A DNA stretch of 64,000 nt from CAZPBN01 sp964584935 (lineage in GTDB: Bacteria; Acidobacteriota; Aminicenantia; Aminicenantales; Aminicenantaceae): NCBI GenBank assembly GCA_964584935.1, contig CAZPBN010000015.1, positions 16,090 to 80,089 on the forward strand, in the 5' to 3' direction. The notes under the pieces were generated by a model. The model was given only the letters and a program-made list of their open reading frames with translations, did not search any database and was not told the DNA's origin. Numbering within the stretch: position 1 is the first letter of the stretch; each line of letters begins with the position of its first letter. The position numbers and the translations under genes are program-made. Of this stretch, positions 17,794 through 26,622 are shown one piece after another.

Positions 17794-19178
17794 ACAAAAA
17801 AGATTTGTATCAAGGTTATAAAGGAAAAAGTCTGAATTTATTAAAGAAATGTAAAGCTCGCGTCTGGGGAAAAGTAAAAGTGGATACCACAAGGGGAGTA
17901 TTCGAAGGCACCATTCTCCCGAGGGCTGAAAATGATGACGATAGGCATATTGTGCTTAAAATATCTACTGGATATAATATTGGCATCAACGTGCAAACAG
18001 TGAAAAAAATCGAAGAACTCGGCTATAAAAAAGCCATATATCAAATACCTGAAAAAGAATTTCCCTATTCCGATGAAAAACCAAATGTCAATCTGTTCGG
18101 AACAGGAGGAACCATTGCCTCCAGACTTGATTACAGGACAGGAGCTGTTATTCCCGCTTTTTCTCCCGGAGAACTCTACGGCGCCGTACCTGAACTCGCA
18201 GACATCTGCAATATAACCACACAAAAACTATTCGCGGTCTTTAGTGAAAATATGGGACCAAGGCAATATAAAATTCTAGCCAAAGCGATAGCCAAACAAA
18301 TCGAAAAGGGAACAGACGGAATAATCATAGGGCATGGAACCGATACACTTCATCATACAGCGTCTGCTCTGACCTTTATGATTCAGGATTTGCCCGTTCC
18401 TGTTGTCTTAGTCGGCTCTCAAAGGTCATCGGACAGGCCAAGCTCTGATGCAGCTTTAAATCTTATGCATGCTTCCTATACAGCGGGACACTCAGATATT
18501 GCAGAAGTCCTGGTGTGTATGTTTGGTCCCACTTCAGACGAATATGGATTCCTTCATAGAGGGTCCAGGGTCAGAAAGATGCATTCTTCTTATCGTTCCA
18601 CTTTCCGGACAATCGGAGATGTCCCTCTAGCAAAAGTCACCAAAAACAGTGTTGAGCTGATTAAGAAGGAATACAATCCAAGAAGAAAAGACAGAAAATG
18701 CAAACTATATCCTTATTTTGAAGAAAAAGTCACATTGATCTATTACTATCCAAACATGCAGCCTGACATCATAAATTCTCTGGTGGACAATGGATATAGA
18801 GGAATTGTGATCGCTGGAACCGGTTTAGGCCATGTCAACAAGCCTGTTTATCCTGCGATAGAAAGAGCTGTCCAAAAGGGCGTCCACATTTATATGACTG
18901 TGCAAACCCTTTGGGGATACACTCATATGTATGTTTATGATACGGGTAGAGACCTCATGGCAAAGGGCATTATTCCAGCTATGAATATGCTTCCAGAAGT
19001 CGCCTATGTCAAGTTGGGTTGGGTATTAGGCCAGACAAATGACCCCGAACAAGTAAAGGAAATGATGTTAACTCCAGTGAATGATGAAATTACAGAAAGA
19101 GAGCCCTATAACGGCTATCTTATTTATCAAGGGGGAGTTCCAGAAGTGGAAGAATTTATCAAAAAGTTTCACAAATAA
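17790..19178 (+). CDS. gatD: Glu-tRNA(Gln) amidotransferase subunit D (archaeal type)
   Basis: GatD is the asparaginase-like subunit that releases ammonia from an amide donor for GatE. An N-terminal beta-barrel (about 1-90: GYKGKSLNLLKKCKARVWG) is typical of GatD and absent from plain L-asparaginases. The asparaginase domain starts at NLFGTGGTIASRLDYRTGAV, with the catalytic Thr in GTGGT (about 105-108), and continues with GHGTDTLHHTA and GSQRSSDRPSSDAALNL. At 462 aa the length is normal. Its ATG overlaps the gatE stop, so the two subunits should be made in equal amounts. Confidence 0.95.
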   Translation: MNKKDLYQGYKGKSLNLLKKCKARVWGKVKVDTTRGVFEGTILPRAENDDDRHIVLKISTGYNIGINVQTVKKIEELGYKKAIYQIPEKEFPYSDEKPNVNLFGTGGTIASRLDYRTGAVIPAFSPGELYGAVPELADICNITTQKLFAVFSENMGPRQYKILAKAIAKQIEKGTDGIIIGHGTDTLHHTASALTFMIQDLPVPVVLVGSQRSSDRPSSDAALNLMHASYTAGHSDIAEVLVCMFGPTSDEYGFLHRGSRVRKMHSSYRSTFRTIGDVPLAKVTKNSVELIKKEYNPRRKDRKCKLYPYFEEKVTLIYYYPNMQPDIINSLVDNGYRGIVIAGTGLGHVNKPVYPAIERAVQKGVHIYMTVQTLWGYTHMYVYDTGRDLMAKGIIPAMNMLPEVAYVKLGWVLGQTNDPEQVKEMMLTPVNDEITEREPYNGYLIYQGGVPEVEEFIKKFHK

Positions 19179-19239
19179 CACCCCTGAAACAAGAATCCAT
19201 ATCCTCTCCTCAAAAAACTAAGGAACTTTAATCATCCAT

Positions 19240-19268
19240 TTGACATTTTATTTCACTCTTATTATGAT
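19240..19268 (+). promoter_or_regulatory. Strong sigma70 promoter directly before glgA
   Basis: A consensus -35 TTGACA (19240-19245), a 17-nt spacer and a near-consensus -10 TATGAT (19263-19268) are present. Transcription would begin about 19275, only ~7 nt before the ATG at 19282. The TTG at 19240 that could open a longer frame is the -35 box itself and is unlikely to be the start codon. Confidence 0.75.
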
Positions 19269-19281
19269 ATTTTCCCAGACA

Positions 19282-20754
19282 ATGAGTACAAATGTTGCCT
19301 TTATTTCAGCAGAAGTGTCTCCCTATGCCAAATCCGGAGAACTGGCTGATTTTGCAGGTTCTCTGCCAAAATATCTTTCCAATCTGGGATTAAAGGTTTC
19401 CATCTTTTTACCCAAGTACAGAAGACCGGAAATCGATTCTCTTTCTATGACAAAAGTGGCATCGCAGCTTTACGTCCCTGTAGGGAAAAAATCAGCAAAA
19501 ACCAATATTTACAAGACAGATTCCGGAAAGTATGAAATATTCTTTATTGACAACCCCAAATATTTTTTGAGAGAAAACATCTATGGAACGGGTAAAGGCG
19601 AATATCTGGATAATGATGAACGGTTCATTTATTTCAACCGCGCTACCCTCGAATTCATACACAAGAAAAAAATGCATTTTGACATCATACATTGCAACAA
19701 CTGGCCCACAGCCCTTATCCCTGTTTTCTTAAAAACACATTACGCGAAAAAAAAACACTTAAACTCAGCAGCCTCCATTCTGACTCTTCATAATATTTCC
19801 TATCAGGGAGAATTTCCTGCGGAAACACTAGCTTTGACCGGTTTGAATTGGGATTGTTTCATAAATGAAAAATCAGAGTTCAACGGAAAGGTCAATTTTC
19901 TTAAAGCAGGTATTATGTTTTCTGATGTGGTCAACACAGTCAGTCATACTTATAAAAAAGAAATTCTCACCAAACAACGCGGATGTGGTTTGGCTAATAT
20001 ACTCAAGGAGAGAAAAAAAACATTTTTCAGCATCAGGAATGGAATTGATCATGATATATGGAATCCAGAAACAGATCCTTATATTGCCAAGAACTATTCC
20101 CGATCAGAAATAGAGAAAAAAGAGGAAAACAAACTGGATTTACTTAAGGAATTTGGAGATTCTCTCTCACCCAAATCACCAGCAGTAGGGATTGCTTCTT
20201 TTCTGACTCCCTATAAAGGATTCGATATTTTATTTTCAATAATGGACAAACTGATGACTATGGATATGACCCTGCTGATTCTTGGAAAGGGGGATGAACA
20301 GTTAAAAAACAAAATATCTTCTTTTCAAAAAAAACATCCCAAAAAAATCGCTGCGAAATTCCAGATGAGTCCAAATCTTATACATAAAATCATTGCCGGA
20401 TCAGATATCTTTCTTATTCCTTCATTGTATGAACCCTGTGGATTGCATCAATTGTATTGTTTCCGGTACGGAACAGTTCCGGTAGTGAGGGCAACCGGAG
20501 GTTTGAGAGAAACCGTGAAACCGTTCAATAAAAAAGATAGAACAGGAAACGGATTCATTTTTGAAGAATATTCACCGGAGGCTCTATTAAACATATTAAA
20601 AGAGGTGTTCAACTGTTACAAAAATCAGAATGAATGGAAACAAATCATGAAAGCCGGACTGAGGGAAAAATTTTCCCTGGAAAACTCCGCTAAAAAATAC
20701 CTGAAGCTGTACAAAAAAGCATTGAGTCTAAAAAAAGGAGGGAAGATTGAGTGA
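19282..20754 (+). CDS. glgA: Glycogen (starch) synthase, ADP-glucose type
   Basis: GlgA elongates alpha-1,4-glucan from ADP-glucose (GT5 family). The product from the ATG at 19282 is 490 aa and begins MSTNVAFISAEVSPYAKSGE. The N-terminal nucleotide-sugar motif reads KSGEL rather than the usual K-x-GGL. HCNNWPTALIPVFLKTHY, TLHNISYQGEFP, RNGIDHDIWNPETDP and the acceptor-side PSLYEPCGLHQLYCFRYGTVP are all present. An open frame extends upstream to TTG 19240, but that region is a promoter, and no Shine-Dalgarno precedes 19282. It overlaps the thioredoxin gene by 8 nt. Confidence 0.9.
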   Translation: MSTNVAFISAEVSPYAKSGELADFAGSLPKYLSNLGLKVSIFLPKYRRPEIDSLSMTKVASQLYVPVGKKSAKTNIYKTDSGKYEIFFIDNPKYFLRENIYGTGKGEYLDNDERFIYFNRATLEFIHKKKMHFDIIHCNNWPTALIPVFLKTHYAKKKHLNSAASILTLHNISYQGEFPAETLALTGLNWDCFINEKSEFNGKVNFLKAGIMFSDVVNTVSHTYKKEILTKQRGCGLANILKERKKTFFSIRNGIDHDIWNPETDPYIAKNYSRSEIEKKEENKLDLLKEFGDSLSPKSPAVGIASFLTPYKGFDILFSIMDKLMTMDMTLLILGKGDEQLKNKISSFQKKHPKKIAAKFQMSPNLIHKIIAGSDIFLIPSLYEPCGLHQLYCFRYGTVPVVRATGGLRETVKPFNKKDRTGNGFIFEEYSPEALLNILKEVFNCYKNQNEWKQIMKAGLREKFSLENSAKKYLKLYKKALSLKKGGKIE

Positions 20755-21073
20755 AAACAAAATAAGTATAACTGATGACACGTTTGAACAGGAAGTCTTA
20801 GAAAGCGAACTTCCTGTTCTTATAGATTTTTGGGCTGAATGGTGTGCTCCCTGTAAAATGATAGATCCCATAGTCGAATCCCTGGCACAAAAATACAAGG
20901 GAAAACTAAAAGTATGCAGTATGGATGTCGATGAAAATATGATTACCCCTAGCAAGTTCAGCATCAGAAGCATCCCCTGCCTTCTATTATTTAAAGACGG
21001 CGAATTAAAAGACACCATTATTGGCGCAGTCCCAAGAGAAAAAATCGAAGAAATTATTTCCAAGCATATATGA
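20747..21073 (+). CDS. trxA: Thioredoxin
   Basis: The 108-aa protein is a standard thioredoxin with WCAPC at residues 32-36, the redox-active cysteines being 33 and 36, and the cis-Pro segment SIRSIPCLLLFKDGE. It begins with TTG at 20747 behind AAAAGGAGGG and overlaps the end of glgA. It is followed by trxB with a 4-nt overlap, forming a classic thioredoxin-thioredoxin reductase pair. An extra Cys sits in the IPC of the cis-Pro loop. Confidence 0.93.
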   Translation: MSENKISITDDTFEQEVLESELPVLIDFWAEWCAPCKMIDPIVESLAQKYKGKLKVCSMDVDENMITPSKFSIRSIPCLLLFKDGELKDTIIGAVPREKIEEIISKHI

Positions 21074-21987
21074 AAAATATATACGACGTCATAATTATCG
21101 GAGCGGGCCCCGCCGGCCTTTCTTCGGCAATATACACGGGAAGATCTCGATTAAATACTTTAATTATTGAAAAGGGAGCCCCTGGAGGACAAATTCTTCT
21201 TGCTGACTTTGTGGAGAACTATCCTGGTTTTCCAAAAGGAGTAACCCCTTTTCAATTAATGGATGGATTTAAAAATCATGCGGAAAAGTTTGGGGCAAAA
21301 ATAGAAATCAGTGAAGCAAAAAAAGTTCAAAAAGAAAATAAAAAATGGAAAGTCATTACTGAAAAAGCAGAATACACCACAAGAGCTCTAATCATATCGA
21401 CAGGCTCTTCGTACCGCAAACTGAATGTTCCCGGAGAACTGAGACTGACCGGAAAAGGAGTTTCTTACTGTGCAGTCTGTGATGCCGCTTTCTTCAGGGA
21501 TAAAGAAGTGGCTGTGATTGGCGGAGGAAACCATGCCCTTATAGAAGCCCTTTTTCTGACTAAATTCTGCAAGAACGTCAGGATCATTCACAGGAGCAAA
21601 CAATTCAGAGGAGAAAAAATAAATCAAGAAAGAGTTTTTTCCAACGATCAAATCAATATCATCTGGAATTCCGTTGTGGTTGAAATTTCAGGAAAAGATA
21701 AACTGGAATCCATAACAATAAAAAATACGAAAACCGACGAAGTTTCAAACATAAAGGTTGATGGGTGTTTTGTTGCCATTGGTATGAATCCGAATTCAAG
21801 CTTTATAAATGGTCTTGTAGAGACAGATAAAACGGGACAGATCAAAGTCAATCATGATATGGCGACATCCCAACCAGGTATTTTTGCAGCAGGAGATATC
21901 ACCAACAACTGCCCCAAACAAATAGCAATAGCTGTGGGCTCAGGGGTGACTGCCGCTCTTTCTATTGATAAATATTTAGAGAAATAA
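21070..21987 (+). CDS. trxB: Thioredoxin reductase (NADPH type)
   Basis: This 305-aa low-molecular-weight flavoprotein passes electrons from NADPH to thioredoxin. The FAD site is GAGPAG (11-16). The redox pair is CAVC at 134-137. The nucleotide loop is GGGNHA (151-156), and HRSKQFR (174-180) occupies the position of the NADPH 2'-phosphate motif HRRxxxR. AAGDITNNCPKQ closes the FAD site. It is convergent with the hdr genes. Compare the second homologue at 25544-26467, which lacks the NADPH motif. Confidence 0.93.
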   Translation: MKNIYDVIIIGAGPAGLSSAIYTGRSRLNTLIIEKGAPGGQILLADFVENYPGFPKGVTPFQLMDGFKNHAEKFGAKIEISEAKKVQKENKKWKVITEKAEYTTRALIISTGSSYRKLNVPGELRLTGKGVSYCAVCDAAFFRDKEVAVIGGGNHALIEALFLTKFCKNVRIIHRSKQFRGEKINQERVFSNDQINIIWNSVVVEISGKDKLESITIKNTKTDEVSNIKVDGCFVAIGMNPNSSFINGLVETDKTGQIKVNHDMATSQPGIFAAGDITNNCPKQIAIAVGSGVTAALSIDKYLEK

Positions 21988-22047
21988 GGGGAGAGCGATC
22001 TATTATTTCCAGTAAGCCAAAAAAAACAATCCTTATTTCCCTATATG

Positions 22048-22944
22048 CTAAGATAAAGATTTTCCATTTTTTTCTAATCTGCTCTGGATATGATCCAGGG
22101 AAATTCCGTTTAAATGGATACCCAGGTCACTGGAAAAATATCCTCCCATTGCCAGGCCAAGAAGTTGGGGGTACAAAAGAACAGGAATATGATAGTTTTC
22201 ATTGAACTTTCGATTCAGCACATTTTGCTGCTCGCTGTACATAAGATAACATGTCTGGCATTGAACAACTAAAAAATCTATATTCTTTGAAATCAAATTA
22301 TCAATTTTTTTTCTCACCAAAGACAGGGCTACGTCACTAGAAACAGGATAGCTTTTTCCCCCACAGCATAAAGTAAGCGTTTCGTATTCAACAGGAAAGG
22401 CTCCTGTGGCAGAAATCAGCTTGTGGAGAGTCTCAGGATTATCCGGTTTGTCAAATCCGTTAAACACGGATTCCGGCTTGAGATAATGGCATCCATAATG
22501 AGGGGCTATCCTGAGATTTGATAAATCGATTTTTATTTTTTCGTTTAATCGGTCAATACCCACATCCTCATATAAAACTCTAGAAATGTGTTTGACTTTG
22601 GTTTTCCCTTCATACTTTAAATCCACTGTCTCTAATTGATTGTTTATTCGATCCCTTGTGTTTTGATCCTTCAATCTTTCTATTGACTCTGCCAAATGCC
22701 CGGCACAGGCAGCACAAAGTGTCATAATATCCAGCCCTTTTTTCTCCGCAAGCGCTAAATTCATTGCTGCCAACAATAATCCTGCCTCTGCATTCAAATG
22801 AGTCTGATTGAATCCGCAGCAGACAAAATCATCGACATTCACCAGCTCAATGCCCAGCTGTTTGCAAATCCATCGAGAAGAAAGCTCGTACTGCACCACC
22901 TGGGTGGGTGTCGTGCAACCTAAAAACAAGGCATATCGGATCAT
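22048..22944 (-). CDS. hdrB: Heterodisulfide reductase subunit B-like (CCG domains)
   Basis: HdrB carries the disulfide-reducing site of heterodisulfide reductase on non-cubane iron-sulfur clusters held by two CCG domains. The 298-aa protein shows both. The N-terminal set is FLGCTTP, VCCGFNQTH and CAACAGH. The C-terminal set is GCHYLKP, LCCGGKSYP and CQTCYLMY. It is the last gene of the hdr run, 1 nt after hdrC. In a bacterium without methanogenesis genes in view, the natural substrate is probably a thiol protein or another disulfide rather than CoM-S-S-CoB. Confidence 0.9.
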   Translation of the reverse strand: MIRYALFLGCTTPTQVVQYELSSRWICKQLGIELVNVDDFVCCGFNQTHLNAEAGLLLAAMNLALAEKKGLDIMTLCAACAGHLAESIERLKDQNTRDRINNQLETVDLKYEGKTKVKHISRVLYEDVGIDRLNEKIKIDLSNLRIAPHYGCHYLKPESVFNGFDKPDNPETLHKLISATGAFPVEYETLTLCCGGKSYPVSSDVALSLVRKKIDNLISKNIDFLVVQCQTCYLMYSEQQNVLNRKFNENYHIPVLLYPQLLGLAMGGYFSSDLGIHLNGISLDHIQSRLEKNGKSLS

Positions 22945-22945
22945 T

Positions 22946-23479
22946 CTACTTTTTCTTTCGGGCTTTAATTTTATCTATTCCTGTTGATTCAATGACCTTT
23001 TTGGCTTTTGTCCCATCCTGTTTTAAATCGGGCAGAGAAAGAGCCCTTCTTTTTTGAGCCAATGAATCCTCTATAGAAAACACCAATCCAGTTTTCACAA
23101 CCTGATGCGTTTGTTCAATCCAGGAAGAAGAAGCATATCCTTTTTTTGCTGCCATATTTTTTAAGACATTCAATATATTATAAAATTTGACATTCTGGGG
23201 ACAACGCTGCTCACAATTACGGCAGGTTGTGCAATACCAGATGTATGGACTGGACAACACTTCTTCTTTCATCCCCAGTTTGATCATTTTAGCCAGTTTT
23301 CGTGGATCGTATTCGGGAAATAATTCATGAATGGGGCATCCGGCTGTGCATGTTCCGCAGGCAAAACAGTCATTCAATCCTTCTGTACCTCCCTGTTTTA
23401 TAACCTCGGATTTAAAATCCGGATCAAAATTGCTCGATTCAATATAGTCTTCTCCGGTTTCTTTTTTGATCACTGTCAA
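22946..23479 (-). CDS. hdrC: Heterodisulfide reductase subunit C-like (2x[4Fe-4S])
   Basis: This 177-aa iron-sulfur protein shuttles electrons from HdrA to HdrB. Two complete 4Fe-4S motifs are visible: Cys38/41/44/48 (CFACGTCTAGCP) and Cys83/86/89/93 (CTTCRNCEQRCP). The C-terminal third is basic and Lys-rich. It overlaps the small thioredoxin-fold gene by 4 nt and is 1 nt from hdrB, so all are surely one transcript. The length is typical for HdrC without a fused membrane domain. Confidence 0.9.
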   Translation of the reverse strand: MTVIKKETGEDYIESSNFDPDFKSEVIKQGGTEGLNDCFACGTCTAGCPIHELFPEYDPRKLAKMIKLGMKEEVLSSPYIWYCTTCRNCEQRCPQNVKFYNILNVLKNMAAKKGYASSSWIEQTHQVVKTGLVFSIEDSLAQKRRALSLPDLKQDGTKAKKVIESTGIDKIKARKKK

Positions 23480-23745
23480 TCCTCACTCTCCAGTTCCTCT
23501 AAAATGGCATTTCTCAGCTCCTCTTTTTTGGGAACATCGATAAACTTAAGGACTCCGTTGATGGCAATAGCTGGCACGGACATAATCCCATACTGGCTGG
23601 CTCTGGCTGTATCCACCGTGATATCGACCTCTTCGATGGTTAGCTTATCTCCCAATTCCTCATATATTTCTTTTAGCATCTCCTTGACTGCAGGACATCC
23701 CACGCATCCTGGAGACATAAATTCTTCAACATAAACTTCGCCCAT
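23476..23745 (-). CDS. Small thioredoxin-fold protein between hdrA and hdrC
   Basis: The 89-aa protein is a minimal thioredoxin/glutaredoxin-fold protein of the type found in archaea. CVGC at residues 14-17 follows the first strand, ARASQYGIMSVPAIAINGVLKF contains the cis-Pro (VPA), and a C-terminal helix follows. It has no WCGPC Trp. Its gene is wedged between hdrA (3-nt gap) and hdrC (4-nt overlap), which argues that the protein is an electron acceptor or partner of the Hdr complex. Confidence 0.85.
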   Translation of the reverse strand: MGEVYVEEFMSPGCVGCPAVKEMLKEIYEELGDKLTIEEVDITVDTARASQYGIMSVPAIAINGVLKFIDVPKKEELRNAILEELESED

Positions 23746-23748
23746 GAC

Positions 23749-25542
23749 TTATTTTCCTCCTTTCTTTAATTGACTGGCATTCACTATAAATTGAGGAAGC
23801 TTTATTTTCTCCTTCCTTAATTCACTATCAGCACAAGAAGCGGCTGCTTTTGCCTGGACAATGGAATCAGGAATATCTTTGGGGCCCTGGGCGGAACCAC
23901 ATATATAGATTCCCCGGACATTTGTTTCAACAGGACGAAGTTTAGGATGGACTTCCTTAAAAAAGCCATGTTCATCCAGCTTGATTCCTAAACTCTTAGA
24001 AAGCTTCTCGGTGCCTGATGAAGGAATTGTGGCACAGGACAAAACAACTAAATCGGCTTCTAATCTCAAAAGTCTCCCGATTTCAGGATCCTCTACTTTT
24101 AAATAAAGATTTTTTGTTTCTGTGTCCTGGACAATCTCACTGGGTCTAGCCCGGATAAAATGAATCCCAACTTCTCTTGTCCTCCGGTAATAGTCTTCAA
24201 AACCTTTACCGACAGTTCTCATATCTATATAACAAATATAAATTTCTGTATCCGGTGAGACCATTTCTTTGATTATCTTTGCGTGCTTTAAGGCGTACAT
24301 GCAGCAAATATTGGAACAATAAGAATTGGTTTTCACATCCCGTGATCCAACACATTGAACCATCACAATTCTTTTGGGTTCTCTTCCATCACTCGGCCTT
24401 ATCAGTTTCCCTTTCGTAGGACCATCGATGTCCAATATTCTTGCTAATTGAAATTGAGTGATCACGTTTTCATAGCGTCCGTATCCGTATTCACTTTTAT
24501 CCGTTGGATCATATTCATCAAATCCTGTCGCCACAATGATAGCGCCCACTTCAATTTCCAATGTTTCTGCTTCCTGGTCAAAATGGATCGCATTTGTAGG
24601 ACATTCCTTCTCACACAACCTGCATGCGCCTTTCCTAAAATACAGACAGTTTTGGGAATCAATAACTGCTTTTTTAGGAATGGCCTGATCATAAGGAATA
24701 TAGATGGCTTTCCTTTTCCCCATTCCTGCTGAGAAGACATCATCCTTAACCTCGACCGGACATTTTTCCACACAATCTCCGCAGCCAGTGCATTTCTCGG
24801 CATCAATGTACCGGGGATTCTGAATCAACCGGACATTGAAATTTCCTATATATCCATCGATATTCTGCACCTCTGAATTAGTGAACAGAGTGATATTTGG
24901 ATGGATGTTGGCATAGGCTGTTTTAGGAGCTAATATACAGGGAGCACAATCATCTGTAGGGAAAACCTTATAAAGCAACGCCATCTTCCCTCCAATGGTG
25001 GGAAGTCTTTCTACAATATACACTTTATATCCTTTGTCCGCACAATCCAATCCTGCTTCCAAACCAGCAATCCCTCCTCCGATGACTAAAATGGAGGATT
25101 CTGTTTTTACTTCAGTCATAGGGGTCAATCGCTTCAGCCTCATTCTTTTTACCGCAAGTTCAATAAGACTCTTTGATTTTTTGAATGCTTCTTCAGGATT
25201 GGCCTTTTGGGGACTGCCGTGCATGGTCGATTTTCTTATATCGATCAAATCCACAAACTGCGGCTCAATCCCTGCCTTTTCCGCACATCGTTGGAACGTC
25301 ATAAGATGAAGAGATGGAGAACACGCAGCGATAATGACTCTATTTAATTTTTGTTCTTGAATAGCTTTTTGGATATCATCTTGTCCATCTTCAGAGCAAG
25401 AAAACTTATTATCAATAACAAATGAAACACCTTCTATTTGCTTTATGCTTTCCACCAAAACATTGATATTCAATCCCCCCGCAATGTTTTTTCCACAGTG
25501 GCAGATAAAAACTCCGATTCGTTTTTCGTTCCCAGAAGACAT
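23749..25542 (-). CDS. hdrA: Heterodisulfide reductase subunit A-like flavoprotein
   Basis: HdrA is the FAD-containing hub of Hdr complexes and can bifurcate electrons between ferredoxin and a disulfide branch. In this 597-aa protein, GVFICHCGKNI (10-20) is the typical N-terminus, with further Cys at 49 and 74. GGGIAG at 155-160 is the FAD site. Ferredoxin motifs lie at Cys251/254/257/261 and Cys299/307/310/314. A conserved VQCVGSRD...YCSNICC segment follows, and YICGSAQGPKDIPDS closes the FAD site. No MvhD or hydrogenase gene is nearby, so the electron donor is unknown. hdrA sits between a TrxB-like gene (1-nt gap) and a small thioredoxin-fold gene. Confidence 0.92.
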   Translation of the reverse strand: MSSGNEKRIGVFICHCGKNIAGGLNINVLVESIKQIEGVSFVIDNKFSCSEDGQDDIQKAIQEQKLNRVIIAACSPSLHLMTFQRCAEKAGIEPQFVDLIDIRKSTMHGSPQKANPEEAFKKSKSLIELAVKRMRLKRLTPMTEVKTESSILVIGGGIAGLEAGLDCADKGYKVYIVERLPTIGGKMALLYKVFPTDDCAPCILAPKTAYANIHPNITLFTNSEVQNIDGYIGNFNVRLIQNPRYIDAEKCTGCGDCVEKCPVEVKDDVFSAGMGKRKAIYIPYDQAIPKKAVIDSQNCLYFRKGACRLCEKECPTNAIHFDQEAETLEIEVGAIIVATGFDEYDPTDKSEYGYGRYENVITQFQLARILDIDGPTKGKLIRPSDGREPKRIVMVQCVGSRDVKTNSYCSNICCMYALKHAKIIKEMVSPDTEIYICYIDMRTVGKGFEDYYRRTREVGIHFIRARPSEIVQDTETKNLYLKVEDPEIGRLLRLEADLVVLSCATIPSSGTEKLSKSLGIKLDEHGFFKEVHPKLRPVETNVRGIYICGSAQGPKDIPDSIVQAKAAASCADSELRKEKIKLPQFIVNASQLKKGGK

Positions 25543-25543
25543 T

Positions 25544-26467
25544 TTATAGAGTTCTGTTGTTCCGCTCTAATATATCCAACACTGCAACAGCAGCTTGGGA
25601 CACAGCCGTCGACACAAGTTTCACCGGACAATCCGTCACATCTCCAACAGCATACACGTTATCAACATTGGTCCTCTGCTTTTCATCCACCAGTATATAC
25701 CCCTTCTCATTGACTTCCACTCCTAAATCTTTGGCTATCTGACTGTTGGGAATGCCTTCCAGTTGAAAAAAGACCCCATCGGTTTCTATCTCCTCAGTAT
25801 TTTCTGTCTGTTTATCGTACAACACGACACTCTTAACAAGGAGCTCCCCTTTAATTTCTTTTAGCTCTTTGCCTTCAAGAATTTCCACATGATGCTTTTC
25901 AAGGCTATCTATTAGAATGCTTTCTGAACACAATTTATCTTCTTGACAAATGAGTTTTATATGAGAGGCTATATCAGATAGATAGATAGCCACTTCCGCA
26001 GCCCGGCTATTTCCTCCGATGACAACCACTTTCTTATTTTTGAAAAAAGTCCCATCACACACAGCACAATAACTCACCCCTCTTCCCTTGAATTGACTTC
26101 CCCCCGGCACATCCAGGATGCGGGGATGAGTTCCGGAAGCAATAATCAAATGATCAGCCGGATATACAAGCTTTTCTGTCTTTACAATTTTTTGTTTTTC
26201 TTTAAGATTGATACCAATTATTTTTTCAAATTGATGGATGTCACCCCCATTTTCTTTACACTGCTGAATTATTTTATCGGTGAGTTCTTTTCCTGTCATT
26301 CTTTGATCACAACCCGGGTAATTATCGACAAAAGGAATTTCAGCTGCCTCGCCTCCTAAGGTTTTTTCTTCGAATATCTTTGTTTTCAATCCGTAGTAAC
26401 CGGAATGAAAACATGCCGTTAAGCCTGCGGGTCCTGCGCCCATTATAATCACATCACCGTGTTTCAT
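25544..26467 (-). CDS. TrxB-like flavin disulfide reductase lacking the NADPH motif
   Basis: This 307-aa thioredoxin reductase homologue has FAD motif GAGPAG (10-15), redox pair CAVC at 134-137 and AVGDVTDCPVK near the C-terminus. In place of the NADPH loop it has GGNSRA (151-156), and at the HRRxxxR position it reads LICQEDKLC, with no basic cluster. Related reductases lacking this motif draw electrons from ferredoxin or other carriers instead of NADPH. The gene is 1 nt from hdrA and is transcribed with it, which suggests exchange of electrons with the Hdr proteins. The start has GAAAGGAGATAAC upstream. Confidence 0.88.
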   Translation of the reverse strand: MKHGDVIIMGAGPAGLTACFHSGYYGLKTKIFEEKTLGGEAAEIPFVDNYPGCDQRMTGKELTDKIIQQCKENGGDIHQFEKIIGINLKEKQKIVKTEKLVYPADHLIIASGTHPRILDVPGGSQFKGRGVSYCAVCDGTFFKNKKVVVIGGNSRAAEVAIYLSDIASHIKLICQEDKLCSESILIDSLEKHHVEILEGKELKEIKGELLVKSVVLYDKQTENTEEIETDGVFFQLEGIPNSQIAKDLGVEVNEKGYILVDEKQRTNVDNVYAVGDVTDCPVKLVSTAVSQAAVAVLDILERNNRTL

Positions 26468-26622
26468 TGTTATCTCCTTTCTGATTACCCGGTAAATCTA
26501 TTTATTTCAAATCAACCCACGGTATTGATAGACTTAAAAATTATAAATTCAAATTATAAAAACACACGGCAACCACTGAAATAAATTTCCTGGTGTAAAT
26601 AAAAACTTCAAAAGATTCTTCT

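Noticed and set aside
19240..19281. Longer N-terminus of glycogen synthase starting at TTG 19240
   Set aside because: That codon is the -35 box of a consensus promoter, and the family N-terminus begins at 19282.
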